64,000 bases of DNA. Source: Pelobates cultripes (lineage: Eukaryota > Chordata > Amphibia > Anura > Pelobatidae). Below are positions 1 to 12,135 of the stretch, in pieces (the first letter of the stretch is position 1; each line of letters opens with the position of its first letter). Position numbers and translations under genes: made by a program. The DNA lies in assembly GCA_933207985.1 (NCBI GenBank), contig OW240918.1:117260497-117324496 (forward strand). The letters run 5' to 3'. A model generated the notes under the pieces. It was not told the origin of the DNA, ran no database searches, and saw nothing but the letters and a program-made list of their open reading frames with translations.

Positions 1-189
1 GACTAGACATAATGTCTCTGGGGAAAATATATGTTTTTTTCTGAGTTTGTATATTGTTGCTCTTCCTTCTTCTTCTGCATTTGGGTGTGAGTCCCTGTCT
101 ATATATTTCATGACTAAGGTATACTGAACAATTAATGCATTGTTATTTGTATATATACACTAATCAGCCACAATATTAGACCCACTTGC

Positions 190-1345
190 CACTTGTGTGC
201 CAAAACAGCTCTGATGCATTGAGGCATGGACTCGACTTCTGATCATGTTCTGTGGTATCTGGCAACAAGACATTAGCAGCAGATTCTTTAAGTCCTGCAA
301 AATGCTAGGTGGGGCCTCCATGGATCGGAGTTGTTCTTTCAGCACATCCGACAGATGCTCAGTCAGATTGAGATCTGGGGAATTTGGAGGCCAAGGCAAC
401 ACCTTAAACTCGTTGTCATGATCCTCAAACCATTGCTGAACATTTTTTGCAGTGTGGCATGATGCCATCAGGTAAAACATTGCCATGAAGAGGTGTATGT
501 GGTCAGCAACAATCTCTAGGCAGTTGGTACATGTCAAAGTAATATCCACATGAATGCCAGGACCCAAGGTTTCCCAACAGAGGAAATGCCTACAGTATAA
601 CACTACCTCCACCGGCCTGCCTTCTTCCCATAGTGCATCCTGCTGCCATCTCTTTCCCAGGTAAACAACGCATATGTACCTGGCCATCCACCTGATCTAA
701 AAGAAATAGTGATTCATCAGACCAGGCAACCTTCTTCCATTACTCCATGGTCCAATTAGATTCTCATGTCCCCACTGAAGGCGCTTTTTGTTGTGGAGAG
801 GGGTCATCATATCCAATCTGACGGGTCTGCAACCATGCAGCCCCATAAACAGCAAACTGCAATTCAATGTGCGTTCTTTCACCTTTCTATCATGGCCAGC
901 ATTACGTTTTTCAGCAATCCGAGCTATAGTAGCTCTTCTGTGTGATCGGCAAATAAAATATTATAGTCAAAGCTCAGCCAATATGGGTCAGTTTTGGTGT
1001 GGCATGCAGAAGAAAATAAACAGGGTGCTAAAAGGGAAAGAACCTGTTCCCCCGCCAGGTATTTAACAATCAGAGAATGCAAATAAGTCCCAAGCACACC
1101 AAAGGTTTTAATACAAAGATAATTATTGTACATGTGATGGTATTCTTTGTATTTCTGTTTTGCACAATTGCACTTTCTTATTGAGGATACATCTAAAGAA
1201 ATAACATCTTGGTACTAAAACTTTTGGTGTGCTTGGGAATTATTTGCATTCTATTCTGTGTGATCGGACCAGACAGGCTAGTCTTCACTCCCCACGTGCA
1301 TTAATGAGCCTTGGACACCCATGACCCTGACGCTGGTTCTCCGGT
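190..1345 (-). pseudogene. Tc1-like DD34E transposase pseudogene
   Basis: Tc1-family transposase would cut and rejoin DNA at TA sites. The minus-strand translation keeps the C-terminal catalytic block WPPNSPDLNLTEHL, which includes the final Glu, followed by a typical tail. The first catalytic Asp can be read as a WSDES motif near 700-715, but in another frame. The middle Asp of the usual QQDN motif is gone: the text there reads LMASCHTAKN. The helix-turn-helix half survives only as a short stretch near 1268-1345, ending RLINARGE followed by a stop, and the first 50 or so codons are missing. Frameshifts, stops and the 950-1253 insert break the gene. Family assignment is secure and the product is inactive. 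Confidence 0.88.
950..1253. mobile_element. 304-bp insertion in Tc1 copy 1 with 14-bp target duplication
   Basis: TTCTGTGTGATCGG occurs at 936-949 and again at 1254-1267, bracketing this segment exactly within the Tc1 transposase sequence. Inside it, 1074-1114 and 1212-1252 are long inverted repeats of about 41 bp with few mismatches, containing CCCAAGCACACCAAA. The left 124 bases lie outside this hairpin. The 14-bp duplication is the size expected of LINE-driven insertion, whereas the inverted repeat looks like a MITE. I cannot assign a family. Confidence 0.75.
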
Positions 1346-1440
1346 TTTTCATGCTTCCAACACATGAAATACTAGAACTGACTGTTCACTTGCTACCTAA
1401 CCTATCACTGGTTTTAATGTTATGGCTGAAAGTGTATGTA

Positions 1441-1520
1441 TATATTATCTTATTATTTTATTTTTTATATAGCGCCAGCAAGTTCTGTAGTGCTTTACAA
1501 TGGGTGGACTAACAGACACT
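1441..1520 (-). mobile_element. L2-type LINE 3' tail fragment
   Basis: An ATT-rich stretch is followed by ATATAGCGCCAGCA and TGCTTTACAATGGGTGGAC. The same block recurs at 19.6 kb and 61.1 kb, where at 61 kb it is the 3' end of an L2-like LINE. Only the tail is present. It abuts the right end of Tc1 copy 1 and replaces the left end of the following MITE. Confidence 0.7.
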
Positions 1521-1521
1521 T

Positions 1522-2060
1522 AATTTGTTCTGGTGTGTAGAATCATTACCTTCAGGCTTTTTGCTGTAAACACTGTCTTTTCAGAGAAAATGCAGTGTTT
1601 ACATTACAGCCTAGTGATAACTTCACTGGCCACTCCTCCTCTGTTAGAGATTCTTCCTCGGTCATGGCTGCCTAAAATGCATCCAAACATTCAGTATCTC
1701 CTCCCTCTGCATGCAGACACTGGACTTTCCTCATAGAGATTCATTGATTCAATTCATTCAGTGATTGGCCAGGGCTGTGTTTGAATTGTGCTGGCTCTGC
1801 CCCTGATCTGCCTCCTTGTCAGTCTCAGCCAATCCTATGGGGAAGCACTGTGATTGGATCAGGCCACCACATCTGATGATGTCAGCAGACAGGTTTTGAC
1901 TATTGACTATTGTGAGTCAAACAGCACGCAGAGCTACAGCTTCAGGCTTGAATAAAGATTTTTAGGGAGGCATGAGGGGCCCAGGGTGGCTACATGGTGG
2001 TTTTAACACTATAGGGTTAGGAATACATTTTGTGATCCTGACCCTATAGTGATCCTTTAA
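1522..2060. mobile_element. T2/Kolobok-type MITE, left end truncated
   Basis: The right end reads ACCCTATAGTGATCCTTTAA, the reverse complement of the TTAAAGGRR terminus described for Xenopus T2 (Kolobok) elements. The internal block with GTAAACACTGTCTTTTCAGAG and AGTGTTTACATTACAGCC matches the fuller copy at 13489-14028 over most of its length. The left terminus is missing because an L2 tail occupies its place. No coding capacity is visible. Confidence 0.75.
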
Positions 2061-2393
2061 AATGTGAAGTGGAGCAAAAGTAACAAAAAGATCCCAACAA
2101 AAAAATCCTACCAATGCCAACACTAACATATTGATAGAAATAAGATACACTGTATAATCATAGTTATCTACTTTATATCAATTCCCATATGCCATGTCAC
2201 TATCCACTACATTACAGAACTGTGACCTACATTAAAATGTATATTCAGTTTCTTTCTGCCTTTTTAAATTCAAGAATAATCTATCTTTAAGGGCTATGCT
2301 CAGAATTCTATTTCAAGGTTATGCTCTGAATTATATTTTAAGTTACATAGATGGTAGGTCGAGAAGTCATCTAAAATGTCCTAAAATAGCCAG

Positions 2394-2429
2394 GACGGTT
2401 ATAGCGACGGTTATAGCGACGGTTATAGC
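2394..2429. repeat. 12-bp tandem repeat, three copies
   Basis: GACGGTTATAGC is repeated three times without change. Confidence 0.9.
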
Positions 2430-2497
2430 ACTGTAGTGAAAGTATCCCCTTTGAACAGTTAAAGTATTGCTATACTTTTTTCTCTGCGGTTGTGATG

Positions 2498-3030
2498 TTT
2501 AAGGGATAATCCAAGCACCATTACCACTAGAGTCCCCTGCAGTGTTTATAGTCCAAGAATTAGCCTCCCAGCCTTCCGAGTGTCAATACTCAAACTGTTT
2601 TCGAACAGTTTGACAACTTACCTGGGATTAGTCAGACATGGGTCACCTCATCCTCTCTAGCCAGAAGCTCCTTACATTGTGCTAGCTCATTTGTGCAGGG
2701 AGGTACTCATTGGCTGTGATTTCATTGGTGAGAGCCAGAAGCTCCCTACATTGCGCTAGCTCATTGGCTGTGAGTTCATTGAGAACTCAGGTGGTACTCT
2801 CATCCAAATCACAGGTATACTTTGTTGAAAAATAATATCTGCTCACTAAAGTGGCTCTGTCACCCCGAAACTTACCTTTCTCTTACTCTTTGTCTTTCTT
2901 CTGATCTATTTCTCTTTAAAAACTCTGAAACTGCTATCTTTACAGCAGGCAGGGTTAACCCTAGATGGACATGGCACCCAGACCACTTCATTGAGCTGAA
3001 GTGGTCTGGATGCCTATAGTGGTCCTTTAC
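2498..3030. mobile_element. composite of T2-type MITE ends with a 74-bp internal duplication
   Basis: The left end TTTAAGGGATAATCCAAGCA and the right end GCCTATAGTGGTCCTTTAC are T2-like. Near 2846 a further T2-like start, CTAAAGTGGCTCTGTCACC, suggests two elements in tandem or nested. Inside, the segment starting CCAGAAGCTCC at 2661 recurs at 2735, giving a 74-bp direct duplication. The exact ends are uncertain. Confidence 0.6.
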
Positions 3031-4522
3031 GTTGTTATGGTGCCATGGTGTATTCTTGCCTTCAAGCCAGTTTTCTGAATGTGGAGTCACTGACTGGCTG
3101 AGAGCAAGATTTGATTGGACAAAATGTCAAGTCTGGTGGCCTGTCTGCCAGGTGAATAATGGGTTAATTTATTATTTATTTATTTTTTAATTACAATGGG
3201 GGCCATGCAACCTAATACATCTTGCACTTAGATAAAAAAAAAAATAGAATAAGTGAAGGAGCTATAGTCACATTGAGCTACATTGGGAAGTCTGTGATTG
3301 GACAGCCACGGAAAGAGATCTGCAGGGCTGGCAATCTGTTTTTAAATATACCCCAATGAACAAATGCATAATTAAATACATACTAAACAGTGATTTTTAA
3401 AAATCTATTATTATTATAAATTTTTTTCATTCGGGGCAGTGGAGTGGCTCTAAGCGTTGTGTGGCCTGGGCAATTGTGAAAAGTATAAGGGTGCATGCTG
3501 ACATATCATTATCGGTATTTTAAGGCACTCAATCCAGATAGCTGCCCTGTATATGCTTACAGTGTGCAGTAAGGGTTCTATGTGACCTTGCAATACAGAG
3601 ATAGATAAATAAAGGGAAATGATGTAAAGTTCTGGTTTTATGATTGCAAGGGTCTATGAGTGTCATTTTATTGCTACAAAAGGCACACAACGGACACACA
3701 ACAAAACAAGGGAATTCAATGTGTAAATAAAAGAAAAAAAATAATAATTCTGTATTAACATGCCTTCTTTCTTTCTGACATGATAATATACAGAATATTG
3801 AGAACTACTGTGGGGGCACCTTTTCTTAACTGACCTGCCCCTTTTATTGTCCCCTGCCCCCATCCCACATGCTGTTCATGTTAATAGTTGTGTGAATTTG
3901 CCCAGAGCTTTAGAGATCTGTCAGTTAATCTTGTTTTCTATTTCCTTTGTATTTCAATAGATCATTGTCTTTTCTAAGTCTAAGTGGATAACCACACTTA
4001 GTTTAGAGGCAGTATTCTAATCAAAGACTTAATGGTAGGACAATTAATTAGATGTTTCACTACATCACTGATTAAAAAAACAGCATCCTTTGGGAGGAAC
4101 AAAGATAAAAGTAAAAATAAAAAACTTTTTTTTAATTTATTTTTTAAACAGCACTTTTCCCTGTCATTCTGTATTTAACCCCATCATATAAAACCTCCTG
4201 CCTCTTGAGGGATGAGAATATCATTTTTACCCAACATTTAAACCTTTTTAAATATCCTTTTTAGTCTAAACATTTAAACCTTTGAATACCAGATATGTGG
4301 ACTATGCTTTGCATAATAGTGTGTAGGGCATGCCTTTGACACACAAAGGGTTAAAGAAACTTCATTTCAATTAAGTTGTTATGGTGTCAGGAGGCCCTTG
4401 AGCGCACACTTACCAGCACCAATCTGCAGGTCCCCCCAGATGACGTATGGACCTGGTTACAGGATGCGCAGAGTGACGCAGAGCAGGTGCGCTGCTGATT
4501 GGCTTAGAGTGGTCATCTAATG
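3031..4522. other. AT-rich DNA with no recognisable gene
   Basis: I see homopolymer runs (poly-A at 3233-3243) and short AT-rich tracts, but no conserved coding sequence. A T2-like terminus (TTAAAGAAACTTCA) lies near 4352, so the stretch from there to about 4760 may be another degraded MITE into which the hAT element at 4531 inserted. Confidence 0.5.
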
Positions 4523-4530
4523 CTTTAAGC

Positions 4531-4667
4531 CTGGGGTCCTCAAACTCCGGCCCCCCAGATGTTGCTGAACTACAACTCCCATGATTCGCTGGCTATCTAT
4601 GTAATTCAAAGAATCATGGGAGTTGTAGTTCAGCAACATCTGGGGGGCCATAGTTTGAGGACCCCTG
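4531..4667. mobile_element. hAT palindromic MITE with perfect 8-bp target duplication
   Basis: The element is almost a perfect hairpin: TGGGGTCCTCAAACT on the left faces TAGTTTGAGGACCCCTG on the right, with ACTACAACTCCCATGATTC and its complement inside. CTTTAAGC at 4523-4530 and 4668-4675 is the 8-bp duplication expected of hAT elements. It has no coding capacity and would have been mobilised in trans. Confidence 0.92.
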
Positions 4668-4849
4668 CTTTAAGCCAATCAGTAGATTCCCATTAATAAA
4701 AAAAGGTACAATGGGGAGCTACTGATTGACTTAGAGTATTAAGTATTAGTGGCGCCCCTGCCCGGCGGCACTTCATGCTTCCTGTAACTGAAAACCAGAA
4801 GCCGGATGCCACCTACAGTTCCAGCAGATCGACAATGGAGGCAAACTTT

Positions 4850-5256
4850 GGGGTTAAATTGTTCAAGAAAGAGGGTGCCCCCATCAGACTCTCCCCTAGT
4901 CTTTAATCGTTTAAGAAGTGCCTTAAAACCCATTTCTTTAGGAAAGCTTACGGCCTCCCAGAGTAACCTCTACCTTACATACCTGTCTTTTGCTCTCTCC
5001 TAAAGGGCAGCACTCTACTCTCTCCTCCAGCTCTGCTTCACTCCAACCTTGTTTGATTGCAATTTCCTGTCCTATTGTGTTTTATACCCTACCTCCTATA
5101 GACAGTAAGCTCGTTTAAGCAGGGCCCTCTTCAACCTATTGTCCCTGTATGTTTTTGTAATTGTCTCCTTTATTGTTAAATCTCCCCCTCTTATAATATT
5201 GTAAAGCACTATGGAATATGTTGGCGCTATGTAAATGCCAATAATAATAATAATAT
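4850..5256 (+). mobile_element. L2-type LINE 3' end
   Basis: The plus strand first encodes a short match to the end of an L2-like ORF2, including NRLRSALKPISLGKL, comparable to the SLKTH motif of the copy at 61.3-61.8 kb. It continues with the 3' UTR (TAAGCTCGTTTAAGCAGGGC) and TAAAGCACTATGGAATATGTTGGCGC, and ends in an AAT repeat. It is heavily 5'-truncated, as usual for LINEs. Confidence 0.75.
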
Positions 5257-5540
5257 ACACTGACACACACATTTAAACATATTGAAACACAAATACACAC
5301 TGAAACAAACACAAAGATATATACATACATACACAGATACACATACACACCGATATACACACTGAAACAAACAACAATCAGTCATTTGCACCGGCTGCAC
5401 CACCAGTAGTTCTGCCCCAGGACCGACAGAAACACTGATAGCTATTGTCAGACAGACAGCACAGATTGATGGAGAGGCAGGCAGACATACATGCAGACAG
5501 TCAGCTGGATAGATAGATAGACAGACAGACGGACGGACGC
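5254..5540. repeat. CA-rich and GATA/GACA-rich simple repeats
   Basis: Degenerate (CA)n and TACA-type repeats span 5254-5380. AGACAGACAGC-like and GATAGATAGATAGACAGACAG tracts follow between about 5440 and 5540. They begin directly after the AAT tail of the LINE 3' end, so they may have grown from it. Long open frames through the tract are artefacts of the repeat. Confidence 0.8.
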
Positions 5541-8185
5541 CTTCTACGCTACCTGTAAGATAATATCCCTTATTGATGCACTTAAACATCACATCTTATA
5601 ATTTCAAAATTAATGCTGTTTGGTAGTGGAACTGATAATATTTAAATATCTGACGGGTATTGAACAAAAAAAAAAATTGCACTATTCATGCATGTCAAAT
5701 TCTTGACCAATTCATGGATAACTCATGTGTCGTATTCCTTCACAGAGGTATGTTTCTTTCAATGACTTCACATCTCAGACATGCTAGGTACATCTGTTTC
5801 TACAATGAGGAACGCTAAAGAATATCTAGTTAGTATGCAGGAGAAGGACAGATTTTCTTTCTCCCTGCACCCTGCATAATGACAGTTGACTCTTTTCTAG
5901 CTCAGCCTCCAGGATTCTACAGAAATTCTGACCCCATTCACAGTGGGGTATGGCTAAGCAGACTAATCACTCTTGAATTAATAATGCAGAGAGGTGATGC
6001 AGTAATTTACTCTTTCTATGGAGGCATGCTATATATTGCACATCAATGGCTGCTTCATTCCTTTGTTCTGAAGCGTGAGAATCTTTTTTTAAAAAAAACA
6101 CATGCTTTGTAAATACCAGTTAATGGATTGGTGGTAACTGCTTAAGCAGATGCAAACATGTCTACATTCAATGTTAGAATATCCAGGTCTGGTTTTCTTA
6201 AAAATCAATACACATCCTCATCTAAATGCCATTTTCTAACTTGTCTGATCATCCTTCGCAAACATGTGCAGTAGTTTAATTAACTATTTTCAGACTACTT
6301 TAAACATTTTTATAGCTCATTCTAAATATGGTGCAACATATAAGTAGCTTACAGTTTGGTGGAGGCCATGACCCCCACTCAGCCTTATGGGAGGAGGATA
6401 GCAGAGTATTGATAAACCAATAGAAAATAAATATGAACTCTGCCCATGAGCTGACATCTAAAATGTACAGCCCTTTATACAACGTACTAAGCTTGTGAGC
6501 TTACAATCTAAAGGGTATGATGGGGACTTGGGACAAGAGGAAGCTTTTTATTATCATAAAGTGTTACCAGTCACCAGATGTTTTTAAGCTTAAAACACTC
6601 CTAGCATGCAATGTAAGATGGAAAAACAATAGAAATATGCTGTATCATTGATTGCGCTAATATTTGTGCCTTTTGTCGCAGTCTGTTGTAAATTTATGTT
6701 GCTGTTTATTAGACTAGAAAACAAAAAACAATATAAAATAATTTTCACGATTTAGGTTAAATATGGTCCAATTGGAACCGAATAAGGCATTCTGACAGTT
6801 CTGCCCAAGGGAAACATTCTTATTAAGTATTTTCTAAAATGTTATTTATTCTTGTTTGACCAGTGCTTATTACATAAACAAAGTGTCACAAAATATATGG
6901 ACAATATATTAGTTATACTATAACGTTGTAACATAGACATTATGTTAAGATAGACGTTAACACTATCTTTTAATATACGGCTTATTTGTATGGCTTTTTT
7001 TTAACTATTGTACTCTTTGTTCTTCTCTCTGCAATAATGTGGAAAATACTAGCCTCCGTCTGATTATTTGCATTGTTAAATATTTTTGGCATACAATGTT
7101 ATCAGATCTTCTTCCAGAATCTAACATTAGATATGGAAAACTGAGAGAACAAACACAGAACGTTGATACTAATTTCATTGTCTTATTAAAGAATGTTATA
7201 CAATACTTAAAGCTGGTACATAAAGAATTGCTCATTCGAACTGAAAACCGCTGGTGTACCTTTACAATGTCAAACGCTTCCTGTAGTTATTGGTTAACCT
7301 CTCAGAGTAACATGGGGAAGTTTGGGCCCCCTTTTACCCTGCAGAACTGCTTTAAAGGCTGATATAGGCCCAAGGTCTTGGGCATTGTTTCTTAACTTTT
7401 TCCAGAATGATAACTGTGAGAAAAGTTTTTTTTTTTTTTTAAAAGGTGTACAGCAACTCCCCGTGATAGTGGGGCGATGAGGCCTTGAAACCTGTGTGAT
7501 GATAACCTTTATCTGATCATAAGCTATTGATTTGTCTCCTGCCACCTAACCATCTTGATTTCAGTGGAATAGACCCAAATTTCAGGTCCTGTCCTGCAGT
7601 CTGAACTTTATTGTCTGGTGTCCCCAAAAAGCATAGCACACGTGGATCATTAGATACTCAGGGCTCTAGGACCCGGCAGAGAACAAAGAAACAGTGCCCC
7701 TTGCATGGTCTGCCCTTTATACCCTGGCCTGTTTGACTGGCAGGCAGCCTGGCGTGTTTTCATGTCAAGCCTATGTGTTATTTATTTGGGTGGCCATTTA
7801 CAACTGGGTCTGCCCTCTTTGAGTGGAGCCAGTGAGGCAATTGCTTCACTGACCCATAACTCCCTCCTCCCACCTACCTGCACTCTTCTCGGAATGCCAA
7901 TGTTGGGGCTATCGCATCACTGATCATTTACCCCCCTCCTTGTTATACAAAGAACCAAACTTGAAAACAAAATGTAAGTGAAATACCCTATACCCCAAAA
8001 AATTTTCAAGTGTGAGTGCAGCACATATATATTATTACACTTACCCCTCAGATATTCATGGGATTGTAGTAATAGTGTAGTATAGTAAAAGAAAAATGTA
8101 TAATAGTGATGAGTGCTATGCAAAAAAATAGTGTAATATTGTAAAAAATATGCCTGTCTGTCTATCTACATTAAGTGGAAGATAG
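5541..8185. other. mostly unrecognised AT-rich DNA
   Basis: No conserved protein match is visible on either strand. An antisense L2 3' UTR fragment (GAGCTTACAATCTAAAGGGT) lies near 6496-6520, and a poly-T run near 7425-7440. The open frames up to 107 codons here have no recognisable motif. Confidence 0.45.
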
Positions 8186-8266
8186 TCTGTTTACTACTGA
8201 TTCCCCCTTGCTTATTTTCGGGGGGTGCTCGTAATACAAGCCCTACCCTGAAAATAAGCCATAAAC

Positions 8267-8401
8267 CAGGCATAGGCAACCTTCGGCACTCCAGATGTTT
8301 TGGACTACGCCTCCCATAATGCTTTTCTAGCATTATGGATGTAAGAGTATTATGGGGGATGTAGTCCACAACATCTGGAGTGCAAAGGTTGCATATCCCT
8401 G
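8267..8401. mobile_element. hAT palindromic MITE, second family
   Basis: The ends CAGGCATAGGCAACCTTCGG and GGTTGCATATCCCTG are inverted copies. The arms also contain TCCAGATGTTTTGGACTACG opposite GTAGTCCACAACATCTGGA. The 8-bp flanks, CCATAAAC and CCCTAGAC, match at six positions, consistent with an aged hAT duplication. Confidence 0.8.
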
Positions 8402-8420
8402 CCCTAGACACTAGTTCGCT

Positions 8421-8668
8421 AATCTACGTTCGGGGAATTTTCACTGAACACAGATTTGCAGGATTCCATTTGCAAGTAAGCTAATCTATGTTTGGGGAAG
8501 TTTCCCCGAACATAGATATGCAAGATTTCATTCGCGAGTGAACTAATCTATGTTCGGGAAAGTTTCCTTGAACATAGATTTGCAGGATTCCATGCCCTAG
8601 TGAACTGGTCTATGTGCGGGGGAATTCCCCCAAACATAGACCTGCTTTCTAGCACACCTTTTTCCCTG
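8421..8668. repeat. 62-bp minisatellite, four copies, each with an internal palindrome
   Basis: Related units start at 8421, 8483, 8545 and 8607, exactly 62 bases apart. Each unit holds an inverted repeat of the form CTATGTTCGGGG followed by its complement CCCCGAACATAG, so single strands could fold into a row of hairpins. Units differ by several substitutions each. Confidence 0.85.
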
Positions 8669-8757
8669 AAATAAGACCTCACCCGAAAATAAGCCCTAGT
8701 ACATTTTTCAGGAAATAAATAATATAAGACCCGGTCTTATTTTCAGGGAAAGATGGT

Positions 8758-11700
8758 ATCTCTAACTTTCTCTCTTACTCTAACAGTCTATCGCCCTCAT
8801 CCTCTATGTCTATTATCTCAAGGAAAGGATGAGTTAAAGGCTAGATTTTCTGAGGTTTCTGGATGAAAAAATACACATTTAGTTATAATTAATTAAAAGT
8901 AAATATTTTATGAAATATTATAGCCTTCCCCTTTTTGTCTATTTAATAACTGGTTAACGTATACAGATCACATTGTTGTGTATGTAATCATACATGACTA
9001 GCTTCCTAAATGTCTTTTTTAATTACTTTACATGCCTCAGTAGCTCCCTGTACATGAGCAGCCCTGGGAAGGATTGGCCAGCGATCAGCCAGTCAGCCTG
9101 GCATTCACACACGCTGGATTGACATGCACCAACAGAGCATCTACCCCTAACACTGGCACAGCCCCTTTCCATCCTAACTACAGACCTCCTATTGTTAGGA
9201 AGTATAAAATTATTCCATATAAAAAAAAAAAAATTAAATAAATACATGCATATTTAATTGAGCAGAAAATATAGTTATTTTTAGCTATTAAAGTGGATGT
9301 GTTCCTTTTCATTTTTACTGACTAAGACTGCGTTGGAATTTAACTGAAGTAGGGACTACTGTGTCTTTCGGACAAACCAGAGGTTGACAAAAATGTTCAG
9401 TTCTGCCGGCTGTGGGATTGTTGCTTAGGGGAAAAAAAATAGTCAATGGAAGAAGGAATTTGGGGGTGTATAGAATGCGGTAAAAGCACTATTCTGGCTA
9501 ATATACGTTCTCAGACTATGGAAAAACAAATGGCAATGTGTGTTGCACACAGATTATAACAACATTTGCTTGAAAACTGTAAAAATATCCCATAGGTAAT
9601 ATAAAACTAAGATAGTATAACCATAGCATACATATTTAACATAACCTAGGCTGCAAATCCACTGTTGGGACACTAACAACCAATCAAATATCCATATCAC
9701 ATCAGATCTGGTTTCCTAGTCACAAAAATACATCAGGGAGCTAACAAAGAAGATAAGATTTTTCTGAGGACTAGGAAGATTGTGTCTCCCTTTCACATCC
9801 TTGAAGTGGCGCCTTTTTCGTGAATGGCTCAGAGACCACTTAATGCAAGACCTGGTAAAGTTTATACACTCAGCCAACTCTAATCACTATGACATGTTTC
9901 AGACACTGGACACCATTGTATGGCAACGTGGCTTGATTTATTACCAGAGCAAGCAGGGCTATCCTACATACTTAGCTCATTAGGCCTCATTCTTTTTTTT
10001 TGGGGGGGGGGTTAAGGAGGCCAGGAGTAACCTAATCCCATCTTGACCCCTTCCTGCCAGTCTGCTCTGGTAGTGTTTAACCTTTGCCATGTGTCATGGT
10101 CCAGCAAGGAAGAAACAAAACGAACTAAACAGCTGTTAACTCTTTCAGTGCCAGAAGGCAAGCCAAAGTTTTATTCCTTTAAGGATGGAAGAAGCCTCCT
10201 TTGCACAGTCCTTGTCGCCTCTTGCAAACTGTTTCATAAACTTTTTTTGTCACGGTTACTTGTTGTGTCCTTTGACAACTTCACCGTGATGCAAAATATA
10301 TTAGTGATTTATTAGAAAAATAGTTATAATTATTCGCACATTAGAAAGCAACTTCGGTTTACATAGCTCTATCTACTAAGACAGAATGGTTTTCCTGCCA
10401 CATAGTTCCCACCAGAAACGAGTTGTGACCAGAAGAAACCAGCTGGGTCGGCCAGTGCTGCCATATTATTATCTGTTCAGCGCAGTGAGTTGCCTATTGA
10501 CCTATGGGAAACACATCTTCTAGACATCTGCCTGTGTGAGCAAAGGGTATTCAGTCTATGGAGACAATAGCATAAGGACCCACTGTGCAGCCTGAATGAA
10601 ACAAAGGGCAGTGCTTGCCGTGGGCATACCAAAATTATCCACCAATGAATGGTTCCACCGCAGAGGTTTTTTTTAAATGATAAAATAGACATTGAGAATG
10701 TAAAACTACATATAAAAAAATAATAAAAAGTCCCCCAAAAAATCCACTATTGGTTTACTAGTGCCTGCAATTACTAGATACCTTATGTTGAAATAAATCA
10801 TTATCAATCATAATAATCATAGTTTTTTTTAACACGACCCATTTATTGTGATTATTACCTTTATAGTGTGATTATCTCTAATTTTTAAGTACATCCGATG
10901 GGTGTACGTGTTATTACCCAACATATATGCACATGGTTAGCAGATAGTTGGTTACATAATTGTAATGAGTTTTCATACTGCGTATTTATAGAGAATAAAC
11001 CTTCCCAAAACTAAAACATTATTTAATTATTTGAACACTATGTAAATATTTATTTCTGCATAAAACATTTAAAGGTATATATGACGCAAATGTTTATATT
11101 TAATATTCATGCAAATATGTGCATTGTGAATTTGTCACTGTCATAAACAGTTATTTTTGCAACAAATGTGTGATTTAAATGTGAAAGGCATTGCAAACAT
11201 AGTGTTTTCAGTTAACTAGAATGTCAGCTCAATGGGTCAGCAATAGGGGTGCTATCCTGGTGGAGTCTGGGTTTACATTGCAGTCTGGGAAAAATCCATG
11301 TGTACCATTCTATGTTATAGTTGCTACATATACAAGCAATGTATCCATGTACTAATCATTGAGAAGTGAGTATGCTGACTGAGTAACCACTATCTGCACA
11401 CTTCCAGTCATCTTCTAAGTAGTAGTTAAAATTAATCTCAGATTTCCAAGTTTTTTATTGGTAGCTGAGGATCTTAAGTGTTTGAATCCATAAGAACTGA
11501 AAAGCCTGTGTTATGTAACCAACAAGTAAAGTCCTCTGCATTAATCACATTAACAAACAAGTCACAAGGAAAAGCAGCACTGAGCTAAATTATGAGATGG
11601 ATTACCACTCCCAATATGCTGAGCATTCCAAAACCAATATGAAAACTGCTAAAAATCATGAGCTTCATTCAAAATATTTCATTTTATAGTGGCTAATAAC

Positions 11701-12135
11701 TTTATTAAAAAACAATCAAAATTATAATCAGACATTTTACATCTCTTCAACATCAAGCATAAAAATGCGAGAGGAGCCCTAACCGGTCATTAAACAGTTA
11801 ACCAGCCTGTAAATGTCCCCATCATATGATTTACTGCCATGACCCCCTGATCATCAGCCAAGATTTCACATACAGCTTGTACCATTACTTGCATTGATCA
11901 ATATGTATATGAAGTGATAGCCGCATGATCAGAAAGAGATTTGCTTGTATTTTTTACTAATATTTACCATGCACAAAAGTTTACTGCATGTATGTACACA
12001 ATAAACAGAATCCACACATTCATTATATTCCAGTACTTAAAAAATGTGTTCTATATTGTCATTTATATATATATCGTATTTATTCATCCATCATCCATCC
12101 ATTTGTCTATCTATATATTTAATTAATTTAGAGAT
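8758..12135. other. no recognisable gene or element
   Basis: This is AT-rich sequence with short poly-A, poly-T and poly-G tracts (for example near 9992-10012). The frame at 10043-10315 on the plus strand (90 codons) contains no motif I know and lacks clear coding character. I could not identify a repeat family by eye. Confidence 0.4.

Larger units (their letters stand above)
155..1438 (-). mobile_element. Tc1/mariner DNA transposon, copy 1 (interrupted, dead)
   Basis: The two ends form inverted terminal repeats. The left end near 157-186 contains ATCAGCCACAATATTAG, and the right end near 1409-1436 contains TTTTAATGTTATGGCTGA, its imperfect reverse complement. Between them, the minus strand encodes Tc1-type transposase pieces. 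A 304-bp foreign segment at 950-1253 splits the element and is flanked by a 14-bp duplication. Without that insert the element is about 0.98 kb, shorter than a usual Tc1 element of roughly 1.2-1.6 kb, because the N-terminal coding region is partly deleted. It is non-autonomous. Confidence 0.9.
8190..8757. mobile_element. DNA element with inverted AAATAAGCC ends enclosing a minisatellite
   Basis: The left boundary carries TTATTTTCGGGGGGTGC and GAAAATAAGCC. The right boundary carries CCGAAAATAAGCCCTAGTAC and, near 8730, GGTCTTATTTTCAGGGAAA. These are partly inverted relative to each other and resemble a non-autonomous DNA transposon known from several vertebrates. Within it lie a hAT MITE (8267-8401) and a four-copy 62-bp repeat (8421-8668). 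Confidence 0.55.

Noticed and set aside
5136..5592. Cys/Val-rich minus-strand frames up to 121 codons
   Set aside because: They run through CA and GACA/GATA repeats, and the amino acid pattern is that of the repeat.
8421..8668. CRISPR-like array
   Set aside because: The 62-bp units are contiguous and diverged with no unique spacers, and the genome is eukaryotic.
10043..10315. 90-codon plus-strand frame as a possible gene
   Set aside because: No motif, no homologous copy in the window, and the length is expected by chance in 64 kb of AT-rich DNA.
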